From contig NZ_JAWHTC010000004.1 in the NCBI RefSeq assembly GCF_032586155.1, forward strand, positions 186,001 to 250,000: a stretch of DNA of 64,000 nt, given 5' to 3'. Positions 17,920 to 27,000 of this stretch are shown here, piece by piece. Numbering within the stretch: the stretch's first letter is position 1; every line of letters begins with the position of its first letter. Under the pieces are notes generated by a model. The model saw only the letters and a list, made by a program, of their open reading frames with translations, was not told where the DNA came from and searched no databases. Made by a program: the position numbers and the translations under genes. Source of the DNA: JAWHTC01 sp032586155 (GTDB lineage: Bacteria; Pseudomonadota; Alphaproteobacteria; Rhodobacterales; Rhodobacteraceae).

Positions 17920-18701
17920 GCGGGTTTGCCGAGAAGGGGTATTGCCGGTTCGGGTTCGACCCGGCGCTGAAGTCTTGGGCCGAGGCGGCGCTGCCGCTGG
18001 CGCGGGCGGCGGTGGCGGATCCGGAGCAGCGCGCACGGTGGCTGGTGTGCCAGGGGACGTGGTTTGTCGGTGTCGACGCGCTGCCCAACGGTGGGGACGG
18101 GGCGATTGGCGATGTGCCACTGGCGGGCGAGGCGATTGAGTTTGCCGAAGGCTTGTTCGGGGCGTTGCCGTTGCATCCGGCACAGGTGTCGGTGGTGTGG
18201 CCGGGCTATCCCAGGCCGCGACAGGGGGAAAGCGAAGCGGCGTTTCGTTATCGTGAAAAGCGGGATGCGGCGCATCTGGACGGGGTGAAGGCTTCGGGCG
18301 CGGATCGGCGGCGGCGGATCGAGGAAGCTCATGGCTGGATTTTGGGCATACCGCTCAACGAGGCCGGAGCCGGGGCGAGCCCGCTGGTGGTCTGGGACGG
18401 CAGCCACAAGGTGATGCGGGCACGGTTGTTGGCAGCACTGAACGGCATGGATGAGGCCGGATGGGGTGAGGTCGATGTCACCGAGGCCTACCAGGCCGCG
18501 CGGCAGGAGGTGTTCGAGACCTGCGCGCGTATCGAGTTGGCAGCCAAGCCCGGGGAGGCCTATCTGCTGCACCGGCTGAGCCTGCATGGGGTGGCACCCT
18601 GGCGGCAGGGGCCGGACGAGGGGCGGATGGTGGCGTATTTCCGACCGGAGATGCCAGGCGGTGTGGCAGAGTGGTTGAAGGGCTTGAGCAGCCTCATCTG
18701 A
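17913..18701 (+). CDS. Phytanoyl-CoA dioxygenase (PhyH)-like protein
   Basis: The frame is open upstream, but GTG 17913 inside the end of the TSUP gene is the natural start, giving 262 residues. A candidate Fe(II) site is visible: HLD at H121/D123 and, about 100 residues later, HRLSLHGVAPW (H220 or H225), with a downstream arginine in GRMVAYFRPE for 2-oxoglutarate. This fits the PhyH branch of Fe(II)/2-oxoglutarate oxygenases. SPLVVWDGSHKVMRA also matches the PhyH pattern before the distal histidine. The substrate is unknown; a link to the TSUP exporter is suggested only by the overlap. Confidence 0.7.
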   Translation: MVGGFAEKGYCRFGFDPALKSWAEAALPLARAAVADPEQRARWLVCQGTWFVGVDALPNGGDGAIGDVPLAGEAIEFAEGLFGALPLHPAQVSVVWPGYPRPRQGESEAAFRYREKRDAAHLDGVKASGADRRRRIEEAHGWILGIPLNEAGAGASPLVVWDGSHKVMRARLLAALNGMDEAGWGEVDVTEAYQAARQEVFETCARIELAAKPGEAYLLHRLSLHGVAPWRQGPDEGRMVAYFRPEMPGGVAEWLKGLSSLI

Positions 18702-18780
18702 CAGGTCCAGATTGATTGTTAGTGCATGATCGGCCTGGGTTCCATCGGGATGTTGGTTTCCGGGTGGCCCAGGGCCGGGC

Positions 18781-19401
18781 CTGCTGCGTGGACGGGCCGG
18801 TGACGATGCGATCACGGGTGGTGACGAAGAAGATACCATCGAAGGCGGTGCCGAGAACGATTTTCTCTTTGGCGAGGAAGACAATGACGTGATCCGCGGT
18901 GGAACCGGGGATGACGTGATCGAAGGTGAAGGTGGAGATGACACTCTGTTCGGCGGGCCGGGTGCCGACTACTTGGATGGCGGGGCTGGTAATGACAGCC
19001 TTGATGGCACCAACGGGGCCCTGACTGGCGGAACCGATGGTCTGGAATTCGATACGCTGGTTGGTGGCGAGGGTGACGATACCCTGGTCATCGGCAGCAA
19101 TGACATTGCCACCGGTGGAGCAGGGGCAGACGTCTTTGTCACCGGAACCTGGGCCGAGGGGACCGATGGGATCAATGACGCGCCCTATATCTCCGATTTC
19201 ACCGTGGGCGAAGACACCATGGTGATCATGGTGCCGGCAGGTTATGCCGGTGCGGGTGATGTAGTGGTCGAGAATGTGCCGGGTGCGACGACTGCGCTGG
19301 TGCGGGTGTTGCTTGACGGCGTTGTTGTCGCGCATATCGCCGGGCAGACGGCAGCCGCTATTCCTCTGTCATCGCTGTCGATCGTGGAAGCTGCGGCCTA
19401 G
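18781..19401 (+). CDS. RTX-type calcium-binding repeat protein, start uncertain (possibly frameshifted)
   Basis: The frame open from 18730 encodes nonapeptide RTX repeats: RAGDDAITGGDEED, GGAENDFLFGEEDND, GGTGDDVIEGEGGDD, GGAGNDSLDG, then a beta-rich C-terminal part (FTVGEDTMVIMVPAGYAG ... SSLSIVEAAA). RTX repeats bind calcium and usually mark proteins secreted by type I export. No ATG, GTG or TTG with a ribosome site lies before the first repeats; GTG 18889 would cut into them. An ATG at 18726 in another frame encodes a hydrophobic MIGLGSIGMLVSGWPRAG segment, typical of an N-terminus, and stops at 18801. A single-base indel would join them. The start given (CTG 18781) is a placeholder. Confidence 0.65.
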   Translation: MLRGRAGDDAITGGDEEDTIEGGAENDFLFGEEDNDVIRGGTGDDVIEGEGGDDTLFGGPGADYLDGGAGNDSLDGTNGALTGGTDGLEFDTLVGGEGDDTLVIGSNDIATGGAGADVFVTGTWAEGTDGINDAPYISDFTVGEDTMVIMVPAGYAGAGDVVVENVPGATTALVRVLLDGVVVAHIAGQTAAAIPLSSLSIVEAAA

Positions 19402-19425
19402 GCGAAAGACCAGCTGCTCAGCAAG

Positions 19426-19662
19426 TCACGTATCGCGGTTGAGCCGCGCAGTCCGACCGCCCCGGCGTTTGCGAAGCCGGGGCGCTCGCGAGGGGAGTTC
19501 AGCCATCAAGGTCCGGCGTTCCTCGGGCGAAAGGCGCGACCAGCGGGCGATCTCGTCACCGGTACGAAAACAGCCGGTGCAGATACGTTCCTCACGGTGG
19601 ATCACGCAGATGTTGATGCAAGGCGACTCGATCTCGTCGCGTTGCCAGACGTCGTCACTCAT
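19426..19662 (-). CDS. DUF1289 domain protein
   Basis: A 78-residue protein with the DUF1289 core IESPCINICVIHREERICTGCFRTGDEIARW, whose four cysteines (CxxxC ... CxxC) probably bind a metal, followed by LSPEERRTLMAEL and a very basic tail (RLRKRRGGRTARLNRDT). Its role is unknown. ATG 19662 overlaps the ruvX stop by 4 bases (ATGA), so it is the last gene of a ccmI-ruvX-DUF1289 operon. Confidence 0.87.
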   Translation of the reverse strand: MSDDVWQRDEIESPCINICVIHREERICTGCFRTGDEIARWSRLSPEERRTLMAELPSRAPRLRKRRGGRTARLNRDT

Positions 19663-20123
19663 AGATGCCTCAAACGGTCCAGTAGCCCCTGCAGGATATA
19701 GGAGGCCGCGACGTGGTCGATGACCTCGGCGCGACGTTTTCGCGACGTATCCGCCTCCAAGAGCGCGCGTTCGGCAGCGACGGTGGACAGGCGCTCGTCC
19801 CAGAAGGTGATCGGCAGTTCGGTCAGGCGGGTGAGGTTGCGGGCAAAGGCGCGGGTGGATTGGCAGCGCGGGCCCTCGGAGCCGTCCATGTTGCGGGGCA
19901 GGCCGAGAACGATACCGACAAGGGCACGGTCCTTGGCGATTTCCAAGAGGCGGGCCGCATCGACACCGAATTTCTTGCGGCGCACGGTTTCGAGCGGTGT
20001 TGCGACCGAGCGCAGCCCGTCGGAAACTGCAATGCCGATGGTCCGATCGCCGAGGTCGAGCCCCATCAGGGCGCCACTGGGCGGCAGGGTAGTGGTAAAC
20101 TCTTCGACCTCGTCAAAGATCAT
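19659..20123 (-). CDS. ruvX: Putative pre-16S rRNA nuclease RuvX (YqgF)
   Basis: A 154-residue RNase H-fold protein. GLDLGDRTIGIAVSD carries the first catalytic aspartate; VGIVLGLPRNMDGSEGP, WDERLSTVAAERALLEA and DHVAASYILQGLLDRL complete the family pattern. YqgF proteins process pre-16S rRNA 5' ends and were first named as Holliday junction resolvase-like. ATG 20123 overlaps the ccmI stop by 4 bases. The frame is open upstream inside ccmI but this is the fitting start. Confidence 0.93.
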   Translation of the reverse strand: MIFDEVEEFTTTLPPSGALMGLDLGDRTIGIAVSDGLRSVATPLETVRRKKFGVDAARLLEIAKDRALVGIVLGLPRNMDGSEGPRCQSTRAFARNLTRLTELPITFWDERLSTVAAERALLEADTSRKRRAEVIDHVAASYILQGLLDRLRHL

Positions 20124-21667
20124 TCGGCCAGCCCGACCGAGCGGGCGGCGGCATCGATCTGTGCAAGTGCTGTGTCGTTTCCAGCATGGGCGGCGCGGGC
20201 ATCGGCAAGCGCCTTCATGGCGGCGTCCTTGTCGCCCAGCATCGACTGCGAGGTGATCAGGCGGCCCCATTCGGCGGGGCTGCCGCCATCTTCGGCCAGG
20301 CGTTCGGCCAGCTGCGCCACCATGCCCTGGATCATTTCCTGCCGTTCCTCGGCCGTCATCGTGGCGGCGTTCTGCATGTCTTCCCGGGTCGGGCCCGAAA
20401 GGCCGCCATCGCTCAACCCGCCATCGGGCGGCAGGTCGGGGGCCTCGGCCACGCCGGCCTGGATCGCGCCCTTGCGGACGATCTCGACCGCGCCGGGTTC
20501 AGATCCAAAGACCTGTTGTGCCTCTTGCCAGATCGCCGCAGCCTTTTCACGATCGCCCAGAATGCCCAGGCCCTGGATAAGGCGGGCCCATTCCTCCGGC
20601 GAGCCGCCTTGCGTCGCCAGGCGCTCGTTGAGGCGTGCTACCATGCCCTCGATCATTTCGGCGCGCTCTTCCGGGCTCATTTCGGCCGCGGCGGCCATGT
20701 CGGCGGCGGACGGGCCGGGGGTTTGGGCCTCAGGCGAGGGCGGGGTGTAGTCGACGCCCGCGCGCCAGGCCAGTTCTTCGATCTGACCACGGATGATGTG
20801 GTTCCAGGGCGCCGAGGGCGGGCCCTCTTCCAGCAACCGTGACCAGAAGCGGAAGGCGGCATCGGGACGGTTGTTCTGGATCAGCATCAGCCCGGTATAG
20901 TAACGCGCCGGCTTGTGCCCGGGGTCGCGCAGCAGCGTGCTGCGCAGGGCCTCTTCGGCCTCGGGCGAGACATAACCTTCGGTGGCGGTGATCATCATCT
21001 CGGACAGGATGGCAAAATCGGTGGCGGTGGCGCGCTCGCCCTTGATCCGGATCACGCCCTGTTGCGCCTTGTAGGCGGCGCGGAAATTACCCAGCGAGGC
21101 CTCGTTTCGAGCCAGAAGCTGGTGGCCCTGGAGGTCGTCGGGACGCTCCTGAACGGTCTGGCGCAGCTTGATCATCAACTCGGCAAACTTGGCGTCGTTG
21201 GGTTCGTTGCCGACGGCAGGCAGCTCGGCCTCGGCTTCGGTCTGGGTCGGGCGTGATTTGCGCTGCTCGTCCGAGATGGCGATGCGGGTTTGCAGTGGCA
21301 GGTCGCGGGCGCCGGGCTTGCCGATGGCGGTGTAGATGCCGATGGTGCCACCGATGAGGACCACCGCCGCCAGCGCCGTTGCGGCCAGCGTGACGCCACG
21401 GGGTTGATCCGCGCCAGTGTCAGCCTTTTGCAGCTGGGCGTCGGCGGCCAGCACCCGGCGACCGACCTCGGCGCGGATACGTTCGGCATCGCCTTCGCCG
21501 ATCACGCCGCGGGCGAGGTCGCGATCGACCTCCTTGAGTTGATCGCGATAGACCCGCAGATCATAGGCGGCGGGGTGTTCCGCGTCAGCGCGTGTGCGCA
21601 GAAGGGCAAGACCCAGAAGCGTGGCAATCACGACGGCCAATGCAATGGCGGTGATCCAGAAAATCAT
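20120..21667 (-). CDS. ccmI: Cytochrome c biogenesis protein CcmI
   Basis: A 515-residue CcmI. The N-terminus is a membrane helix (MIFWITAIALAVVIATLLGLALL), followed by a cytoplasmic leucine-zipper-like helix (AYDLRVYRDQLKEVDRDLARGVI), a second membrane helix at about residues 95-115, and a long periplasmic TPR domain from residue 160 on that holds apocytochrome c for the CcmFH lyase. Two near-repeats (MSPEERAEMIEGMVARLNERL and MTAEERQEMIQGMVAQLAERL) lie at the C-terminus. An ATG four codons upstream (21679) is also possible. It heads an operon with ruvX and DUF1289 and is divergent from soxB. Confidence 0.93.
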   Translation of the reverse strand: MIFWITAIALAVVIATLLGLALLRTRADAEHPAAYDLRVYRDQLKEVDRDLARGVIGEGDAERIRAEVGRRVLAADAQLQKADTGADQPRGVTLAATALAAVVLIGGTIGIYTAIGKPGARDLPLQTRIAISDEQRKSRPTQTEAEAELPAVGNEPNDAKFAELMIKLRQTVQERPDDLQGHQLLARNEASLGNFRAAYKAQQGVIRIKGERATATDFAILSEMMITATEGYVSPEAEEALRSTLLRDPGHKPARYYTGLMLIQNNRPDAAFRFWSRLLEEGPPSAPWNHIIRGQIEELAWRAGVDYTPPSPEAQTPGPSAADMAAAAEMSPEERAEMIEGMVARLNERLATQGGSPEEWARLIQGLGILGDREKAAAIWQEAQQVFGSEPGAVEIVRKGAIQAGVAEAPDLPPDGGLSDGGLSGPTREDMQNAATMTAEERQEMIQGMVAQLAERLAEDGGSPAEWGRLITSQSMLGDKDAAMKALADARAAHAGNDTALAQIDAAARSVGLAE

Positions 21668-21859
21668 GACGCTAACCATCCCCGATCAAACATGTGTTGC
21701 AGGGTGATGTAATAGGCCTAGCGTGCTTTAGAAAGGGCAAAAGGACCGCCAGACGCGAGATGTCGCAATTGTGGCCGATTGTGACGAATTGAGGCGCGGT
21801 CGGAATCTGCCAAACGGGCACTAACATGCCATGACGCAAATTGCGGGGAATCGGACACG

Positions 21860-23104
21860 ATGAGACGGTATTCAGCCTTTGCCGTGGCGCGCGAAGCGGC
21901 GCGCTATCACAGCGGATGGGGACGGGCGTGGCGCTCGCCCGAGCCGAAGAAGAAATATGACGTTGTGATTGTCGGGGCCGGGGGGCACGGGCTGGCGACG
22001 GCCTATTACCTGGGCAAGAACCACGGCATCACCAATGTGGCGATCATCGAGAAGGGTTGGCTGGGCGGTGGCAACACCGGTCGGAACACCACGATCATCC
22101 GCTCGAACTACCTGCAGGATCCGTCGGCGGCGATCTACGAGAAGGCTCGGTCTTTGTATGAGACCATGTCGCAGGATCTGAACTATAACGTGATGTTCAG
22201 TCCACGTGGCGTGCTGATGCTGGCGCAGACCGAGCATGAGGTGCGTGGCTACAAGCGCACGGCGCATGCCAACATGCTGCAAGGGGTTCAGACCGAATTC
22301 ATTGGGCCCGAGCGGGTGAAAGAGATCGTGCCGATCATCTCGCTTGAGGGGCCGCGCTATCCGGTTCTGGGCGGGCTGTGGCAGGCGCGCGGCGGCACGG
22401 GGCGTCACGACGCGGTGGCCTGGGCCTATGCGCGGGCCTGTTCCGACATGGGCATGGACATCATCCAGAAGACCGAAGTGATTGGTGTGCGCAAAGAGGG
22501 CGACAAGGTTGTCGGCGTCGATACCACCAAGGGTGCGATTGATTGCGACAAGCTGGGCATGATTGTCGCCGGGCATTCCAGCGTGCTGGCCGAAATGGCC
22601 GGTTTCCGTCTGCCGATGGAAAGCGTCGCCTTGCAGGCGCTGGTATCCGAGCCGATCAAGCCCTGCATGGACATCGTGGTGATGGCCAACACCGTGCACG
22701 GCTACATGAGCCAGTCCGACAAGGGCGAGATGGTGATCGGCGGCGGCACCGACGGGTTCAACAACTATACCCAACGCGGGTCGTTCCACCATGTCGAGGA
22801 AACGGTGCGGGCGCTGGTCGAGACCTTCCCGATGATCTCGCGTCTGAAGATGCTGCGCCAATGGGGCGGGATCGTGGATGTGACCGGGGACCGCTCGCCG
22901 ATTATCTCGAAGACACCGGTGGATGGGGTATTCATCAACTCGGGCTGGGGGACAGGTGGGTTCAAATCCATTCCGGGATCGGGCTGGGGCATGGCCGAGC
23001 TGATGGCCAAGGGGCATTCCTCGTTGACCGAAGAGTTTGGGCTGAACCGGTTCACCGAGGGGCGGTTCGTGGACGAGTCAGTTGCTGCTGGTGTGGCGCA
23101 TTGA
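21860..23104 (+). CDS. soxB: Sarcosine oxidase subunit beta
   Basis: A 414-residue beta subunit of heterotetrameric sarcosine oxidase, which oxidises sarcosine to glycine, H2O2 and 5,10-methylene-tetrahydrofolate (formaldehyde without folate). The FAD-binding GAGGHGLATAYYLG motif lies near residue 37, and GGTGRHDAVAWAYARA contains the probable covalent FMN histidine (His183). The late GWGTGGFKSIPGSGWGMAELM fits the family. It is the first gene of soxB-(23138)-soxD-soxA-soxG. Start ATG 21860 (MRRYSAFAVAREAARY) is typical. Confidence 0.96.
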   Translation: MRRYSAFAVAREAARYHSGWGRAWRSPEPKKKYDVVIVGAGGHGLATAYYLGKNHGITNVAIIEKGWLGGGNTGRNTTIIRSNYLQDPSAAIYEKARSLYETMSQDLNYNVMFSPRGVLMLAQTEHEVRGYKRTAHANMLQGVQTEFIGPERVKEIVPIISLEGPRYPVLGGLWQARGGTGRHDAVAWAYARACSDMGMDIIQKTEVIGVRKEGDKVVGVDTTKGAIDCDKLGMIVAGHSSVLAEMAGFRLPMESVALQALVSEPIKPCMDIVVMANTVHGYMSQSDKGEMVIGGGTDGFNNYTQRGSFHHVEETVRALVETFPMISRLKMLRQWGGIVDVTGDRSPIISKTPVDGVFINSGWGTGGFKSIPGSGWGMAELMAKGHSSLTEEFGLNRFTEGRFVDESVAAGVAH

Positions 23105-23137
23105 AACGGCTTTGAGCCTCAGGGAAGGAGATTTCGC

Positions 23138-23587
23138 ATGTCGAATGCAATCAAAGTTGTCGTTATCGCCGCCATCGCAAGCGCCTTGCTTGGGGTGGTT
23201 TCCGCAGCGCTGCCACTTCCCGCCATTGTTGGCGCGTTGCTAGGGCTTTTTGCGCTGATGGGGTGGTTGCTTTACCTCAACATTGATGGCGGCAAGGGGA
23301 TGAAGGTGATCGTCGCGTTGATCTCGGCCGGATTGAATGTTGTTGCGTTCTGGTACGTTTGGATCACGATGACTTATGACCTCGAGACTGCGAACTTCGT
23401 CTTGACCGGCGGGTCCGTGGCGTTCGCGCAGTTCTGGCAGTCACTGACTTCCACCGAAGTCTCAGTGCGTGGCACCGACCTTGGCAACTACATGACGTAT
23501 ACGTCCTATGCATCCACCCTCGCGGTGGCGTTTCCGCCGCTGATCTGGGCGGTTTTTGCAGGCAATTCCAAACCCGCGGAAGAGTGA
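23138..23587 (+). CDS. Unknown 149-residue integral membrane protein inside the sox operon
   Basis: The product has about four hydrophobic segments (residues 5-25, 28-48, 57-78 and 127-142) and an N-terminal MSNAIKVVVIAAIASALLGVVSA segment. The loop between the last two contains WQSLTSTEVSVRGTDLGNYMTYTSY. No family is recognised. GGAAGGAG before ATG 23138 is a strong ribosome site. Its position between soxB and soxD, where the four sox genes are normally contiguous, suggests a linked role such as membrane attachment or uptake; this is inference only. Confidence 0.75.
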   Translation: MSNAIKVVVIAAIASALLGVVSAALPLPAIVGALLGLFALMGWLLYLNIDGGKGMKVIVALISAGLNVVAFWYVWITMTYDLETANFVLTGGSVAFAQFWQSLTSTEVSVRGTDLGNYMTYTSYASTLAVAFPPLIWAVFAGNSKPAEE

Positions 23588-23596
23588 GGTACGACT

Positions 23597-23926
23597 ATGC
23601 TGATCCTTGAATGCCCCTACTGCGGGGTCACGGCAGAAGAAACCGATTTTCACGCGGGCGGCGAGGCGCATCTCAAGCGCTTTGGGCCGGACTCGTCGGA
23701 AAGCGATTTTGAAGGCTACCTGTTCCACCGGGAAAACCCGCTGGGGGTGCATTTCGAGCGCTGGCGGCATGTGAACGGCTGTGGCAAGTGGTTCCACGCG
23801 GCGCGCGACACGGCGACGCTTGAGGTGTTTGGCACCTATAGCGCGCAGGTCACTGAGCCGCCGAAAGAGATCAAGGACAAGATCACGGCCAAGCGGCCGG
23901 GTTGGAGCTGGAGGGAGTTCGCATGA
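23597..23926 (+). CDS. soxD: Sarcosine oxidase subunit delta
   Basis: A 109-residue zinc-binding delta subunit. The N-terminus MLILECPYCGVTAEETDF and the later CGKWFHAARDT carry the zinc ligands (CxxC, then His/Cys), and YLFHRENPLGVHFERWRHVNGC is conserved in SoxD. It begins 9 bases after the membrane-protein gene and is followed, after a hairpin-containing gap, by soxA. Confidence 0.95.
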   Translation: MLILECPYCGVTAEETDFHAGGEAHLKRFGPDSSESDFEGYLFHRENPLGVHFERWRHVNGCGKWFHAARDTATLEVFGTYSAQVTEPPKEIKDKITAKRPGWSWREFA

Positions 23927-23972
23927 TGGCGGGCCGGTTTGGATTGTCGGCCGGGGCGCTTGCGGCCCGGCA

Positions 23973-24000
23973 TGCACCCGCCCGCCCCAAGGCGGGTGCA
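23973..24000. repeat. Hairpin in the soxD-soxA gap
   Basis: A 10-base perfect stem (TGCACCCGCC / GGCGGGTGCA, loop CGCCCCAA) is followed by more CACCC-rich sequence. No T-run follows, so it is not a classic terminator; it may be an mRNA processing or stability site that tunes soxA versus soxBD, or an intergenic repeat. Confidence 0.55.
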
Positions 24001-24056
24001 TTCGCACCCACCCGGGCGGCTGCATGCCTCTGGTCCGATGTGAAAGGAAGATCGAA

Positions 24057-27000
24057 ATGAGCACGCGTCTGGCAAATGGCGGGCGGCGGATTGACCGCTC
24101 GAAACAGGTCGAGTTCACCTTCAACGGTAAGCGGATGAAGGGGTATGAGGGTGATACGCTGGCGGCGGCGCTGTTGGCGAATGACCAGATGATGATGGGT
24201 CGGTCGTTCAAGTATCACCGTCCGCGCGGTGTTGTCGCCAGCGGGGCGGAAGAGCCCAACGCGCTGGTCAATATGGGCGAGGGGAGCCGGTTCGAGCCGG
24301 ATCAGCGGACCACGACGACCGAAGTGTTCGACGGGCTGACGGCCACGTCGCAGAACCACTGGCCGAGCCTCGAGTTCGATGTGGGGGCGATCAACAACAA
24401 GCTGGCGCGGTTCCTTCCCGCCGGGTTCTACTACAAGACCTTCAAGTTCCCGCGCTTTGCCTGGAAGCATCTCTACGAGCCGATCGTGCGCCAGTCCGCC
24501 GGTCTGGGCCAGGTGCCCAAGGATCGCGATGCGGATACCTATGAGCATTACTATGCCTTCTTTGATGTCGTCGTGATCGGCGGCGGGATTGCGGGCCTCG
24601 TGGCGGCCAAGACGGCGGCCGAAGCCGGGGCCAAGGTGCTGTTGATGGAGCAGACACCCGAATGGGGCGGGCGTGCGCCGGTTGATGGTGGCGAAATTGC
24701 CGGTATGACGGTTGATGCCTTTGTGGCCGACATCGTGGCGGCGCTGGAAGGCATGAAGAATGTCACGATGCGCACCCGGATGATGGGGGCCGGCGTTTAT
24801 GATCACGGCTATGTGCTGGGATACGAGCGGTTGCGCGATCATTGCCCGGATGACGCCGGGCCGCGGCATCGGTTGTGGCGGATCAGGGCCGGGCGGATTA
24901 TCACCGCGACCGGCGCGATTGAGCGGCCGCTGAGCTTTGCCGGGAACGACATTCCGGGGGTGATGCTGGCAAGCGCGCTGCGCGACTACATTGTCGATTA
25001 TGGCGTGTCGCCCGGGGATCGGGTTGTGGTCGTGACCAACAACGACGATGCCTATCGCACAGCGATTGCAGTGAAACAGGCCGGGTTGGCCGTGCCGGTG
25101 GTGCTGGATGCGCGCGCTGGCGGCGGCGGGGCCTTGGCCGATGAGGCGCGTGCCTTGGGTATTCGCGTCGAGAACGGCAAGGCCATTGCCAAGGTGTACG
25201 GCTACAAGCGCGTCACTGGCGTGGCGATCTGCTCGCAAGCGGGCGAAGGTGCCGTGGACGAGGAAATCGGCTGTGATGCGGTGGCGATGTCCGGTGGCTG
25301 GTCGCCGGTGGTGCACCTGTGGTCGCATTGCGGTGGCAAGCTGACCTGGGACGAGGCGCAGGCGCATTTCCGGCCCGATGTTTCGCGTCCGCCGACCAAC
25401 CAGAATGGCGAAGGGTTCGTCCTGACCGCCGGGGCGGCAAGCGGCGCCATGGATACGGCCGTTGGCCTGACCGATGCGAACTGGGCTGGGGCCACGGCCG
25501 CCGAAGGTTGCGGGTTCACCGGCAAATGCTCGTCTGCGCCGCATGTTGTGCCGGGTGTCGAGAAGGCGATGGAGCCAGTGTGGTTGATGCCGCAGGGGGC
25601 CGGGGCCAAGCTGCGGATGAAGGCGTGGCTGGACTATCAGAACGACGTGAAAGTTAGCGACGTTCAGCTGGCAGCACGCGAAGGCTATGAAAGCGTGGAG
25701 CATACCAAGCGCTACACCACGCTGGGTATGGCGACGGATCAAGGCAAGCTGAGCAATATCAATGGGTTGGCGACGTTGGCAGGGGCGCTGAATGCACCGA
25801 TTCCGCAGGTGGGAACGACCACGTTCCGTCCACCTTATACACCGATTTCCTTTGGCTCGATTGCCGGGGAAGCGCGCGGCGATATCTTCCAGCCGCTGCG
25901 CCGTACGCCGATGCATGAATGGCACGAGGAAAATGGCGCGGTCTGGGAGCCGGTCGGTCATTGGCGGCGGCCTTACTGCTATACCCAAGGGGCCGAGAGC
26001 CATGCCGAGGCGGTGAGTCGTGAGATCAAGGCGACGCGCGAGAGCCTGGGGCTGCTGGATGCCTCGACACTGGGCAAGCTCGTCGTGAAAGGACCGGATG
26101 CGGGCAAGTTCCTCGACATGATGTACACCAACATGATGTCGACGCTGAAGCCGGGCAAATGCCGCTATGGGCTGATGTGCAGCGAGAACGGCTTCCTGAT
26201 CGACGACGGCGTTGTGGCGCGGATCGATGAGGACACGTTCCTGTGTCACACCACCACCGGCGGGGCAGAGCGGATCCATGGCCACATGGAAGAGTGGCTG
26301 CAGACCGAATGGTGGGACTGGAAGGTCTATGTTGCCAACGTGACCGAGCAGCATGCGCAGATTGCCGTGGTTGGGCCGAATGCACGGAAAGTTCTGGAAA
26401 AACTGACCGACGAGGAGGTCAGCGCCGAGGCGTTGCCGTTCATGACCTGGAAGGATGTGACGCTAGGTCGCGTCAGTGCACGAGTTTATCGTATTTCATT
26501 CTCGGGAGAGTTGAGTTACGAAATCGCCGTGCCTGCCAGCCAAGGTCGCGCCTTGTGGGGAATGTTGCTGGAGGCCGGAGAAGAGTTTGGCGTGACACCC
26601 TATGGCACCGAGGCGCTGCACGTGATGCGGGCCGAGAAGGGTTTCATCATGATCGGGGACGAGACCGACGGGACGATCATCCCGCAGGATCTGGGTCTGC
26701 ACTGGGCGATTTCCAAGAAGAAGGAGGATTTCCTGGGCAAGCGGGCGCAGAAACGCTCGTTCATGGACAATCCGGATCGCTGGCAGTTGGTGGGTCTCAA
26801 GACCGAGGATGGCAGCGTGCTGCCGGACGGGGCCTATGCGGTCGCCGAGGGCAAGAACGCCAATGGTCAGCGCAACGTACAGGGCCGGGTGACCTCGACC
26901 TACTACTCGCCGACACTGGATTGTGGCATTGCCATGGGGCTGGTCCACAACGGACCCGACCGGATGGGTGACGTGATCGAGTTCCCGGGAACGGATGGCA

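Noticed and set aside
23883..26354. 823-codon minus-strand frame
   Set aside because: It is the shadow of soxA; its translation is rich in His, Pro and Arg with no domain pattern.
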